DNA of 47,258 nucleotides, taken from positions 1 through 47,258 of the forward strand of contig NZ_WOBR01000018.1 in assembly GCF_009727955.1 (NCBI RefSeq), written 5' to 3'. This document shows, piece by piece, positions 9,113-17,137 of this stretch. Position numbers and translations under genes: made by a program. The stretch's first letter is position 1. Every line of letters starts with the position of its first letter. The notes beneath the pieces were generated by a model. It did not search any database. It was not told the origin of the DNA and worked only from the letters and a program-made list of their open reading frames with translations. The stretch comes from Aliivibrio fischeri (GTDB lineage: Bacteria > Pseudomonadota > Gammaproteobacteria > Enterobacterales > Vibrionaceae).

Positions 9113-10408
9113 ATGACCAAATCAGCAGAACTATTTGCAAAAGCGCAAGATAAAATCCCTGGCGGTGTAAACTCTCCTGTTCGTGCTTTTGCTGGCGTTG
9201 GTGGCTCACCAATTTTCGTTGAGCGTGCCGATGGCCCTTTAATTTTTGATGCCGATGGCAAAGCTTATATTGATTATGTTGGTTCTTGGGGTCCAATGAT
9301 CCTTGGTCATAACCATGCTGCAATTCGCGAAGCAGTTATCTCTGCAGCACAACGTGGTTTAAGTTTTGGTGCACCAACTGAAACTGAAATTACTATGGCT
9401 GAATTCGTTTCTGAGCTCGTTCCATCTATGGAGCAAGTTCGTATGGTTAGTTCTGGTACAGAAGCAACAATGAGCGCAATTCGCCTTGCTCGTGGTTACA
9501 CTGGTCGTGATAAAATCATGAAGTTTGAAGGTTGTTACCATGGTCATGCCGATAGCTTACTTGTTAAAGCCGGCTCTGGCGCATTAACTCTGGGTCAACC
9601 AAGTTCTCCAGGTGTTCCTGCTGATTTTGCTAAATACACATTAACAGCAACATTTAATGATTTAGATTCTGTTCGTGAACTATTCGCTGCAAATAAAGGC
9701 GAAATCGCTTGTATTATCGTAGAGCCAGTTGCAGGTAACATGAACTGTATTCCACCAGTAGAAGGGTTCCACGAAGGACTTCGTCAAATTTGTGATGAAG
9801 AAGGTGCTCTATTAATTTTTGATGAAGTAATGACAGGTTTCCGCGTGGCTGAAAACTGTGCTCAAGGGTACTACAACATCAAACCAGATCTAACAACATT
9901 AGGTAAAGTAATCGGCGGTGGTATGCCTGTTGGTGCATTTGGTGGTCGTAAAGATGTAATGCAATACATTGCACCTACTGGCCCGGTTTACCAAGCTGGC
10001 ACACTTTCTGGTAACCCTGTAGCGATGGCTGCTGGTTTTGCATGTTTAAAAGTATTAACTGAAGAAGGCAATGAAAAACGCCTTGCAGATACAACGAAAC
10101 ATCTAGCTAATGGTTTTAAAGAGTTAGCTAATAAACACGGTATCCCAATGGTTGTGAACCAAGTTGGTGGTATGTTCGGTTTCTTCTTTACCGATCAAGA
10201 AACAGTAACTAGCTACGCTGATGTTGCTAAGTGTGATATTGAAAGATTTAAACGCTTCTTCCACCTAATGCTAAAGAAAGGGGTATACCTAGCACCTTCT
10301 GCATTTGAAGCAAGTTTCACTTCTTTGGCTCATGGGCCAAAAGAAATTGAAGCTACATTAGAAGCAGCTGATCAGTGTTTCGCTATCATTGCTTCTGAAG
10401 CTAAATAA
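9113..10408 (+). CDS. hemL: glutamate-1-semialdehyde 2,1-aminomutase
   Basis: PLP-dependent cytoplasmic enzyme converting glutamate-1-semialdehyde to 5-aminolevulinate, the second step of the C5 route to heme. At 431 aa it has the usual length. Lys265 in [10 protein letters not shown] is the Schiff-base lysine (same number as E. coli); [10 protein letters not shown] (about 235-244) supplies the cofactor-binding Asp; SGTEATMSA (about 114-122) binds the phosphate. The ATG at 9113 is preceded by GAGGATATAAGTA. A TACAAT -10-like hexamer is at 9064-9069. It ends at a strong terminator, so it is monocistronic. Confidence 0.97.
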   Translation: MTKSAELFAKAQDKIPGGVNSPVRAFAGVGGSPIFVERADGPLIFDADGKAYIDYVGSWGPMILGHNHAAIREAVISAAQRGLSFGAPTETEITMAEFVSELVPSMEQVRMVSSGTEATMSAIRLARGYTGRDKIMKFEGCYHGHADSLLVKAGSGALTLGQPSSPGVPADFAKYTLTATFNDLDSVRELFAANKGEIACIIVEPVAGNMNCIPPVEGFHEGLRQICDEEGALLIFDEVMTGFRVAENCAQGYYNIKPDLTTLGKVIGGGMPVGAFGGRKDVMQYIAPTGPVYQAGTLSGNPVAMAAGFACLKVLTEEGNEKRLADTTKHLANGFKELANKHGIPMVVNQVGGMFGFFFTDQETVTSYADVAKCDIERFKRFFHLMLKKGVYLAPSAFEASFTSLAHGPKEIEATLEAADQCFAIIASEAK

Positions 10409-10426
10409 GATCTATTTTAATGAGAT

Positions 10427-10455
10427 AAAGGCTTTCATTATTGAGAGCCTTTTTT
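10427..10455 (+). terminator. intrinsic terminator after hemL
   Basis: About 11-bp stem AAAGGCTTTCA/TTGAGAGCCTTT with one G-U pair, short loop, then a T-run (10450-10455). Confidence 0.8.
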
Positions 10456-10530
10456 CATATAATATAGCCATAATAACTCAGTAACAGTTTAATCACTCCA
10501 CATGAAAAAGTGATAATACTTAATTAGTAG

Positions 10531-10641
10531 TTATTGCCAAAAATACACAACGGCCACCAATAACCCGATAACTATCACAGGAATAATTGGAAAACTTTTT
10601 TTCTTACTTACCGTGCATGTCTCTTTATCACAACAGCCCAT
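10531..10641 (-). CDS. 36-aa Cys-rich single-pass membrane miniprotein
   Basis: A small gene easily missed by length cut-offs. Read from 10641 down to the TAA at 10531 it encodes 36 residues: a short N-terminus with CC at 3-4 and a third Cys at 9 (MGCCDKETC), a basic SKKK patch at 12-15, then one continuous hydrophobic segment of about 20 residues beginning PIIPVIVIGLL and ending VYFWQ. A good ribosome-binding site (GGAGAG) lies 5 nt before the ATG. The charge pattern predicts the Cys-rich end in the cytoplasm. The region is otherwise a gene-free 340-bp gap between hemL and the next gene. No function is recognised; the three cysteines could bind a metal or be lipidated or redox-active. Confidence 0.65.
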   Translation of the reverse strand: MGCCDKETCTVSKKKSFPIIPVIVIGLLVAVVYFWQ

Positions 10642-10747
10642 CGTTACTCTCCATTAATCTTGCTATGATGATCAACTAGCTATATAACTATCTAAATTGC
10701 TATCATCTTAATTTTATAAACCGACAATCGCATCATAAGGGAATAAT

Positions 10748-11833
10748 GTGTCTCATTTCAATAAACTGAACTCCAGTCATTGGGTTTTAATTGCTGCTTT
10801 GCTTGCTGCTGGTTACGCATGCTTCCTTTTAATTGAACCCTACTTAAACCCAATCATTCTTGCTTTTATTATGTCGTTATTATTTGCGCCTTTACATAAT
10901 AAAATCAGTGATCGACTCCCTAACAGCCCAAATAGTGCAGCAATACTTTCTTGTATGGCATTAACTTTTATTATCGCTATTCCTCTATTCTTTGTTTTTA
11001 TTGCTATTGTTCAACAAGGTGCAACATTCTCAAAAGACGCTTACCACTGGGTTATTGATGGTGGAATACAAACTTTATTCCAACACCCGTTTGTCGCAAA
11101 AGCATTATCTTTTATTAATAAATACCTGCCTTTTGATGCCATAGACCCTGCAGAGGTCACTCAAAAAGTAGCGCAACTCGCATCGCAGATAGGTACTCGA
11201 ATTGTTGGAATGAGCGCTCAAATTGTTGGTGATGTAACTAATGTTCTAATGAACTTCTTTTTAATGTTATTTGTTTTGTTCTTTTTACTTCGTGACCAAG
11301 ACAAAATCATCTCAGCATTTCGCCATGTATTGCCTCTTTCACGCAGCCAAGAAGATCGTTTATTAGATGAAATTGAACAAGTATCGAAATCAGCTGTTCT
11401 TGGTTCATTTTTGACAGCAATAGCACAGGGTATTGCCGGTGGTTTTGCTATGTGGCTTGCAGGTTTCCCAGGTCTATTTTGGGGAACAATGATGGGGTTT
11501 GCTTCTTTTATTCCAGTTGTAGGAACCGCTTTAATTTGGGTTCCGGCAACCATTTATCTATTACTTACTAATCAATGGGAATGGGCTATCTTCTTAACAG
11601 CATGGGGTGTATTAGTTGTAGGTTCTATCGATAACATCGTACGACCACTCTTAATGCAAGGAAACTCTGGTATGAATACCTTACTGATTTTCTTCTCATT
11701 ATTAGGCGGCATACAGCTTTATGGTTTAATTGGATTAATTTATGGTCCAATCATTTTTGCTCTAACATTGGTTTTATTTAATATGTACGAAACTGAATTT
11801 AAGACTTTTTTAGATCAACAAGATAAGAACTAA
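10748..11833 (+). CDS. AI-2E family transporter (PerM/YdiK type)
   Basis: A 361-aa inner-membrane protein of the AI-2 exporter-like family (Pfam AI-2E_transport). It has an N-terminal pair of helices (about 12-50), one near 68-90, a soluble stretch of about 95-155, and a C-terminal cluster from 160 on with the family-typical FFLLRDQD and a glycine-rich FIPVVGTALIWVP region. Members have been linked to AI-2 export or sodium/proton exchange; the substrate here is unknown. The start is GTG at 10748, with AAGGGA upstream. An ATG overlaps two bases earlier in another frame and hits a stop after seven codons. Confidence 0.88.
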   Translation: MSHFNKLNSSHWVLIAALLAAGYACFLLIEPYLNPIILAFIMSLLFAPLHNKISDRLPNSPNSAAILSCMALTFIIAIPLFFVFIAIVQQGATFSKDAYHWVIDGGIQTLFQHPFVAKALSFINKYLPFDAIDPAEVTQKVAQLASQIGTRIVGMSAQIVGDVTNVLMNFFLMLFVLFFLLRDQDKIISAFRHVLPLSRSQEDRLLDEIEQVSKSAVLGSFLTAIAQGIAGGFAMWLAGFPGLFWGTMMGFASFIPVVGTALIWVPATIYLLLTNQWEWAIFLTAWGVLVVGSIDNIVRPLLMQGNSGMNTLLIFFSLLGGIQLYGLIGLIYGPIIFALTLVLFNMYETEFKTFLDQQDKN

Positions 11834-11851
11834 ACCAATTTAAAACCATTT

Positions 11852-11890
11852 AAGGCCACTGATTTTTCATCATCTTCAGTGGCCTTTTCT
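11852..11890 (+). terminator. intrinsic terminator after AI-2E gene
   Basis: 11-bp perfect stem AAGGCCACTGA/TCAGTGGCCTT (11852-11862 with 11876-11886) followed by TTCTTTT. Confidence 0.85.
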
Positions 11891-11950
11891 TTTCCTTCCT
11901 ATCACTTTGTGGGACAATCCTGCCAGTTTTTATATTATTTCGAGGCCATA

Positions 11951-12970
11951 ATGTCTTACTCTGCACCAAGTCAAATTACTCAACGCCAACTTGCTTATTT
12001 TGAAGGCAAGCATGTTCTCATTGCTGGTGAGTTAATCGATGACTTTCCTTTTGAGCTAGCAAAGCATTGTAAATCGACCTCAATTTTCACGACCAACTAT
12101 TCATACTACAAGCAATTTGCTGATCATGATCCTATTCACTGCTATTTTGGTTCTGAATTAACAGAAACAATCAATGCCGATATGATCTTACTCTACTGGC
12201 CTAAAGCGAAAGCAGAAGCTGAGTACTTACTAACAATGCTGCTAGCAAAACTTGGCAAAAACACCGAAATTGTTGTTGTTGGTGAAAATCGAAGCGGCGT
12301 AAAAAGCATTGAAAAAATGTTTGCTGATTTTGGCCCGATAAATAAATTTGATTCAGCTCGTCGTTGTAGCTTTTATTGGGGTCAGTGCACTGAAGAAGTG
12401 CCAGCATTCAATCAGCAAGATTGGTTTAAAGAATACCAAGTTGAATTTGAAAACCACACTATCGAAGTAAGAAGCTTACCTGGTGTATTCAGCCATGGCG
12501 AATTTGATAAAGGTTCTGAGCTTTTACTACAAACTTTACCAGCACTACGAGGCCATGTACTTGATTTTGGGTGTGGGGCTGGTGTTATTGGTTCGGTAAT
12601 GAAAACAATCAACCCTAAAATTCACTTAGATATGGTTGATATCAGTGCACTTGCTATAGCCTCTTCTATTGAAACATTAAAAGCCAATAACCTTGAAGGT
12701 AATGTATTTGCGAGTGATGTGTATTCTGATACTAAAGAGAATTACCAATTTATTGTCAGTAATCCTCCTTTCCATGCAGGTCTAAAAACACATTACTCTT
12801 CAACAGAAGAACTATTAGAAAAAGCACCACAAAATCTAACTCATGAAGGGCAATTAATTTTAGTAGCCAATAGTTTTTTACAGTACCCACCAATCATTGA
12901 AAAAGCCTTTGGTGAGTGTTTAACGTTAGCTAAAAATAACAAATTTAAGATCTATTCAGCTCAAAAATAA
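11951..12970 (+). CDS. rsmC: 16S rRNA (guanine(1207)-N2)-methyltransferase
   Basis: SAM-dependent methyltransferase that makes m2G1207 in 16S rRNA of the 30S subunit. The 339-aa protein has the usual two-domain layout: a degenerate N-terminal methyltransferase-like half (about 1-160) and an active C-terminal half with SAM-binding DFGCGAG (205-211) and catalytic NPPF (271-274). I choose the ATG at 11951: GAGG sits 6 nt upstream, the N-terminus matches the family, and the length agrees with E. coli RsmC (343). The reading frame stays open back to a GTG at 11879, but that would begin inside the upstream terminator stem. Confidence 0.94.
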   Translation: MSYSAPSQITQRQLAYFEGKHVLIAGELIDDFPFELAKHCKSTSIFTTNYSYYKQFADHDPIHCYFGSELTETINADMILLYWPKAKAEAEYLLTMLLAKLGKNTEIVVVGENRSGVKSIEKMFADFGPINKFDSARRCSFYWGQCTEEVPAFNQQDWFKEYQVEFENHTIEVRSLPGVFSHGEFDKGSELLLQTLPALRGHVLDFGCGAGVIGSVMKTINPKIHLDMVDISALAIASSIETLKANNLEGNVFASDVYSDTKENYQFIVSNPPFHAGLKTHYSSTEELLEKAPQNLTHEGQLILVANSFLQYPPIIEKAFGECLTLAKNNKFKIYSAQK

Positions 12971-12995
12971 TTCTTGCCTCCCGCCGCACTTTATT

Positions 12996-13045
12996 ACTCT
13001 GCTGCTTGATTTTTAACATGAATTAAGTATAAGAAGCAGCAGAGT
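12996..13045 (+). repeat. 12-bp inverted repeat flanking a promoter-like core
   Basis: Perfect arms ACTCTGCTGCTT (12996-13007) and AAGCAGCAGAGT (13034-13045) separated by 26 nt. The following sequence (TTCTCG) is a poor U-tract, so as an rsmC terminator it is imperfect. The loop holds TTGATT (13006-13011), 16 nt, TATAAG (13028-13033), which could be a promoter for the downstream kinase gene. A further weak dyad TGACA-N9-TGTCA lies at 13078-13096. Confidence 0.55.
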
Positions 13046-13135
13046 TTCTCGTTAAAATCAAACTCAATAAAACTTACTGACACGTTAAATATGTCAATTT
13101 CGCTGAATGGATAACAGTGTGGACTAGGCCTTCAA

Positions 13136-16100
13136 ATGGATAAAAAACAACACTTTAAACGTCTACAAAATACGTTGATGATTGCGTTTCTTGTTTTAAG
13201 CATAACGCCATTGTCACTTATTGCAATTTTCTTTCTTCACTCTCACAGCCAAGATCTTGCAACACAAAGTACCGCGCATCTTGTGTCATTACGAGATAAC
13301 AAAGAACAACAAATTACAAACTACTTTAAAGGGCGTAAGTCCGAAGTATTAGGGTTTGCTCGTTCTGAGCTAGCTAATGCAAGTGGTGGTCGATTTTATG
13401 GTTTAGTTAGTGCGTTTCCACACTTAGGTATATCCATAGAAGACGCACGTAAAAATGCGCAACTGCGATATATCACAGGCTCTGGTGATAAAATTAGAAC
13501 CAGCGTCCTTCCCGAATCAGACTCTTATATTGGTAGTGAACGCTATCGCCTTCTACATAAACGTTATCATTGGGCATATTTAGAACTCTTAAAACGTTCC
13601 GACTTTAGTGATGTTCTATTAGTTGATATTAATGGCAACGTCGTGTATTCCAAAGCCAAAGAAGACAATTACGGTACAAATTTATTAACAGGTAAGTACA
13701 AAGACAGCACATTAGCGGATACATATAAAAAAATCAGAACATTGATGAAAAAGCCTGAAAGTGAAGATAATATTCCTATCATTTTTTCTGATTTCAATAC
13801 CATAAATAACGAAACAGTAGCATGGTTTGCCGCTCCAATAGTACAACAGGGTTACTTACATAGTTTTGCCCTATTCAAATTACCAAACACTGGTCTAATT
13901 GAATTGATTGGAGGTAATACCAATACGAGTTCCATCAAAACCTACTTTGTAGGCCAAGACTCTTATTCCCGTATCAGTAATGAAGACATTGAAAAAAATC
14001 TCTCTGAAAATATGAAATTGGCGCTATCTGGTGAATCAAGCGTCGGTAGCTTTGTTGATAAGCACGGAGAAAAAGTACTTGCCGCATTTACTTCTATTAA
14101 TGTTGATGGACATTTATGGGGGCTATCACTTGAACTGCCAGAAAAGGAGGCTTTTGCTCGCATTCAACAACTTGAGCAAATCTTTGTTATTGCAATGATA
14201 ATAGCCATTGTCTGTGTTGTTATTGCTTCGCATTTCTTATCTAACTCAATTACAGCACCACTTTTACGTTTAACATGGGCGGCAGAACGAGTATCTGCAG
14301 GTGATCTTGATCAAGAGATGATCAGCACGGATAGAAAAGATGAGATAGGTCGCTTAGCGGTTAGTTTTGCACGAATGCAACGCTCAATAAGAGAAAAAAT
14401 CCAACTAATTAAAGATCAAAATGAAGCGCTTGAAGCTAACTTAGCAACCATTCAATTAAAGAATAGCGAATTGGAAGCCGCTGATAAATTAAAGGATGAA
14501 TTCTTAGCAACCACATCACATGAGTTAAGAACACCATTACATGGAATGGTTGGCATCGCAGAAGCCTTATATACAGGAGCCAACGGCCCAATATCGGCAT
14601 CTCACCGCCATCAATTAGAGATCATTATTAACAGTGGCCAACGATTAACAAGCCTAGTTAACGATTTACTTGATTACCATAAAATGCGTCATGGTAACCT
14701 TGATATAAATAAGCATGTTACTGATTTATCCTCAGCAACCAGCTTAGTTCTTGAATTATCACAGCATCTCCTTGGAAATAAATCTATTCGTATTATTAAC
14801 CAAGTAGATAAATCTCTTCCTGCCGTTTATGTGGATGAGCAGCGTCTTGAACAAGTTCTCTATAACCTTATTGGTAACGCAATTAAATACACCTCAGAAG
14901 GTAAAATTGTCATATCTGCAAGTGTTGTGGACCAATTCTTACGAGTACAAGTTGTCGATACAGGACATGGAATCCCCGCAGATGAATTAGAACATATTTT
15001 CGAACCATTAATTCAGGCAGGCCATGATTCAAACCGCTACCGTCAAGGCTCAGGTCTTGGTTTATCAATCAGTCGACAATTAATTGAATTAATGGGTGGC
15101 TCTTTATATGTAAGTAGCCAACCAATGGTAGGAGCGACATTTAGCTTTACCCTTCCTCTTGCAACTAAAGAACAAATTCAACAACACAAATTGCTTGCTC
15201 AAGAAGGTATTACTCACTATCAAACACCTGAAAAACTTGAATATAATTTAGATGAGATTGATGAGGAATTACCAGAAAACCCTGAGGGCCCACTTTTATT
15301 AGTTGCGGATGATGAGCCCGTCAATCTACAAGTACTTACTAGTTTCTTAAAACTTGAAGGGTACCGAGTGAAAGTGGCTAATGATGGACCTGAAACATTA
15401 AAAGTATTTGAAGAAGAAAAGCCTGAATTATTATTGCTTGATGTCATGATGCCAGGAATGAGCGGCTATGAAGTATGCCAATCACTAAGAGAGACTTATA
15501 GCCACTCTGAACTACCTATTATTATGTTAACAGCCTTAAATCAAACTCAAGATAGAATTCGAGGTTTTGAGTCAGGCGCTAACGACTATTTAAGTAAGCC
15601 TTTTAATAAACAAGAGCTAGCAGCTCGAATAAAAGCGCACCTTAAAGCAAGTAAGGCTGAATTATTCTTAAGTGAAAATGATCGCCTACAGCAGGAAATT
15701 CGCCATAGAGAAAAAGTAGAAGCCAGTTTACTTGAGACACAGGCTCATATATTAGAGCAACTTAATCATGCACAAGAAGCCATTATATGCGCAAAGAGTG
15801 ATGGAAAAATTAAGTATGTAAATAACTCTGCTGCAAAACTATTTCAAAGAACAGAAGAACAACTTTCACGTTATTCTATTGATGAGCTAATAGCTAAACG
15901 TAGCCTTATTGAAAGTAAACAAAACCACCGTGGCAATATTGATGTTTATATTGATGGCGAAATAACACAAATAAACGCTGATTTATTACATCTTCCTGCA
16001 GAGTCCGGGCTATCCCTTATTCTTGTGGTTAGCCATAAACACGAGGCAAGCGAACAACGAATTCATGACTTAGAAAGTGCAGTAGAAGCACTATCTGCAT

Positions 16101-16516
16101 TTGCATTCGAAGGCGATAAACAAAAGCTAAACTCGCTATCGCTAGTTGGTGGGGATATTGCTCAACTAGCCACTAAGGCCAATGAAAATAAAGAAGACAA
16201 AGGCACTATCATGCGAGAACTCATTGTTGACGGCATGATCTCAGGCCTTTCTTATTGGGAAGAGTCTACAGGGCAAACCAAATACACTCTCGCAGAAGAG
16301 AGTGGATTATGGCGAGTGTATTTAGATAGAAGCACACTACAAACACGTACACTTGATAAATACTTACGAGTAGAAACTCTGCCAAAAACACCACGCTGGA
16401 GAACCGTAATTAGTACTTTAGAGTACATTTTAGAACATTGTGAACAATACAATGACCAACGTGACAAACTGGTTAGAATTAAAGATAGACTACAAATGCT
16501 AATATCCAGCAATTAA
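13136..16516 (+). CDS. chiS: chitin-responsive hybrid sensor kinase ChiS
   Basis: A 1126-aa inner-membrane hybrid kinase matching V. cholerae ChiS in size, domain order and location beside the chitobiose operon. Domains: TM1 about 12-34; periplasmic Cache-like sensor 35-345; TM2 about 348-368; HAMP 369-422; coiled coil 423-455; HisKA with His462 (TTSHELRTPLHG); HATPase 565-678 (NAIKYT, DTGHGIP, GSGLGL boxes); receiver 718-835 with phospho-acceptor Asp769 (LLLLDVMMPG) and Lys821; PAS-like segment about 865-965; C-terminal domain about 1020-1126. In V. cholerae this C-terminal part binds the chitobiose promoter directly, and the periplasmic binding protein keeps ChiS off; both are inferred here from homology. 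The ATG is preceded only by a weak AGG. Confidence 0.93.
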   Translation: MDKKQHFKRLQNTLMIAFLVLSITPLSLIAIFFLHSHSQDLATQSTAHLVSLRDNKEQQITNYFKGRKSEVLGFARSELANASGGRFYGLVSAFPHLGISIEDARKNAQLRYITGSGDKIRTSVLPESDSYIGSERYRLLHKRYHWAYLELLKRSDFSDVLLVDINGNVVYSKAKEDNYGTNLLTGKYKDSTLADTYKKIRTLMKKPESEDNIPIIFSDFNTINNETVAWFAAPIVQQGYLHSFALFKLPNTGLIELIGGNTNTSSIKTYFVGQDSYSRISNEDIEKNLSENMKLALSGESSVGSFVDKHGEKVLAAFTSINVDGHLWGLSLELPEKEAFARIQQLEQIFVIAMIIAIVCVVIASHFLSNSITAPLLRLTWAAERVSAGDLDQEMISTDRKDEIGRLAVSFARMQRSIREKIQLIKDQNEALEANLATIQLKNSELEAADKLKDEFLATTSHELRTPLHGMVGIAEALYTGANGPISASHRHQLEIIINSGQRLTSLVNDLLDYHKMRHGNLDINKHVTDLSSATSLVLELSQHLLGNKSIRIINQVDKSLPAVYVDEQRLEQVLYNLIGNAIKYTSEGKIVISASVVDQFLRVQVVDTGHGIPADELEHIFEPLIQAGHDSNRYRQGSGLGLSISRQLIELMGGSLYVSSQPMVGATFSFTLPLATKEQIQQHKLLAQEGITHYQTPEKLEYNLDEIDEELPENPEGPLLLVADDEPVNLQVLTSFLKLEGYRVKVANDGPETLKVFEEEKPELLLLDVMMPGMSGYEVCQSLRETYSHSELPIIMLTALNQTQDRIRGFESGANDYLSKPFNKQELAARIKAHLKASKAELFLSENDRLQQEIRHREKVEASLLETQAHILEQLNHAQEAIICAKSDGKIKYVNNSAAKLFQRTEEQLSRYSIDELIAKRSLIESKQNHRGNIDVYIDGEITQINADLLHLPAESGLSLILVVSHKHEASEQRIHDLESAVEALSAFAFEGDKQKLNSLSLVGGDIAQLATKANENKEDKGTIMRELIVDGMISGLSYWEESTGQTKYTLAEESGLWRVYLDRSTLQTRTLDKYLRVETLPKTPRWRTVISTLEYILEHCEQYNDQRDKLVRIKDRLQMLISSN

Positions 16517-16539
16517 TATTTACCATCATAATTCAACCT

Positions 16540-16570
16540 AAAAGCCCGTAATAATTGCGGGCTTTTTTTT
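16540..16570 (+). terminator. intrinsic terminator after chiS
   Basis: 8-bp stem AAAGCCCG/CGGGCTTT (16541-16548 with 16558-16565), 9-nt loop, then an eight-T run. It separates chiS transcription from the chitobiose operon. Confidence 0.85.
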
Positions 16571-16742
16571 CATCACAACCAAATTCACGATTCAAAAAAA
16601 GCGCTTAATAAACACAATAATTAGTCTGTATTTAGCTATTTTTTAGCGGTAAAAACTCATCTATTATATATTTGTCATAATAATGAGAAGCGACTCACAA
16701 CAAACCTTGTTCAATAATTTTAGCAATAAAATTAACGATAGA

Positions 16743-16765
16743 GATCACAGGTGATCAAAATCACC
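16743..16765. promoter_or_regulatory. overlapping palindromes, CRP-like site
   Basis: GGTGATCAAAATCACC (16750-16765) fits the CRP core GTGA-N6-TCAC exactly. It shares its left half with a second dyad, GATCAC-AG-GTGATC (16743-16756), so three half-sites follow each other. CRP control of chitobiose genes is known in V. cholerae; occupancy here is inferred. It is about 245 bp upstream of the probable start point, far for a class I/II site. Confidence 0.5.
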
Positions 16766-16811
16766 ACTATAGAAATATGAAAAACAACTCATAAAATAAA
16801 AGCGCCAAAGA

Positions 16812-16823
16812 GTAAGTAGTCAC
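16812..16823 (+). promoter_or_regulatory. candidate SlmA binding site
   Basis: GTAAGTAGTCAC matches 10 of 12 positions of the SlmA consensus GTGAGTACTCAC (consensus from memory). In V. cholerae the nucleoid-occlusion protein SlmA is a direct activator of the chitobiose promoter. This site lies about 90 bp upstream of the CGTTTT dyads and 315 bp before the binding-protein gene. Confidence 0.5.
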
Positions 16824-16909
16824 TAACTTAGTATTATATAGAACAGCGTATATGAGACAAGTATCACACAAGCGAAATAGAGTAAAAAATACACACAATT
16901 ACAGAAAAT

Positions 16910-16984
16910 AACGTTTTTGACGTTAAAAAAAGTTATTTTGCCGTTTTTAACGGTAATGCAAATTGACGTTTTAAGCCGAAAACG
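16910..16984. promoter_or_regulatory. cluster of three CGTTTT dyads upstream of chitobiose operon
   Basis: Three inverted repeats share one half-site: AACGT-N5-ACGTT (16910-16924), CCGTT-N3-AACGG (16941-16953) and CGTTTT-N6-AAAACG (16967-16984). They lie directly upstream of a TATACA -10 (16991-16996). No -35 is correctly spaced: TTGACG at 16963 is 22 nt away. This is the arrangement expected at an activator-dependent promoter, and ChiS is the obvious candidate ligand (inference). The remaining 16571-16740 holds no gene I can support. Confidence 0.5.
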
Positions 16985-17137
16985 GTTTCCTATACATGCC
17001 CAAGGCCTACAGACCACTCAAAAACCATTAGAAAGGCAATTTGGAAAAATGGATTTGAGGTAAGCCTTTAATGTGTGTTTATCAAGTTGATAAAGACGTA
17101 TATATCGTGAAACTAAAGCAAAGAGTAAGGAACAGCT

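Noticed and set aside
11879-11950. N-terminal extension of rsmC from a GTG
   Set aside because: It would begin inside the stem of the preceding terminator and adds residues absent from the family; the ATG at 11951 has a ribosome-binding site.
16823-17017. 64-aa minus-strand frame in the chitobiose control region
   Set aside because: It covers the dyads and -10 of the operon and reads AT-rich non-coding DNA; no ribosome-binding site.
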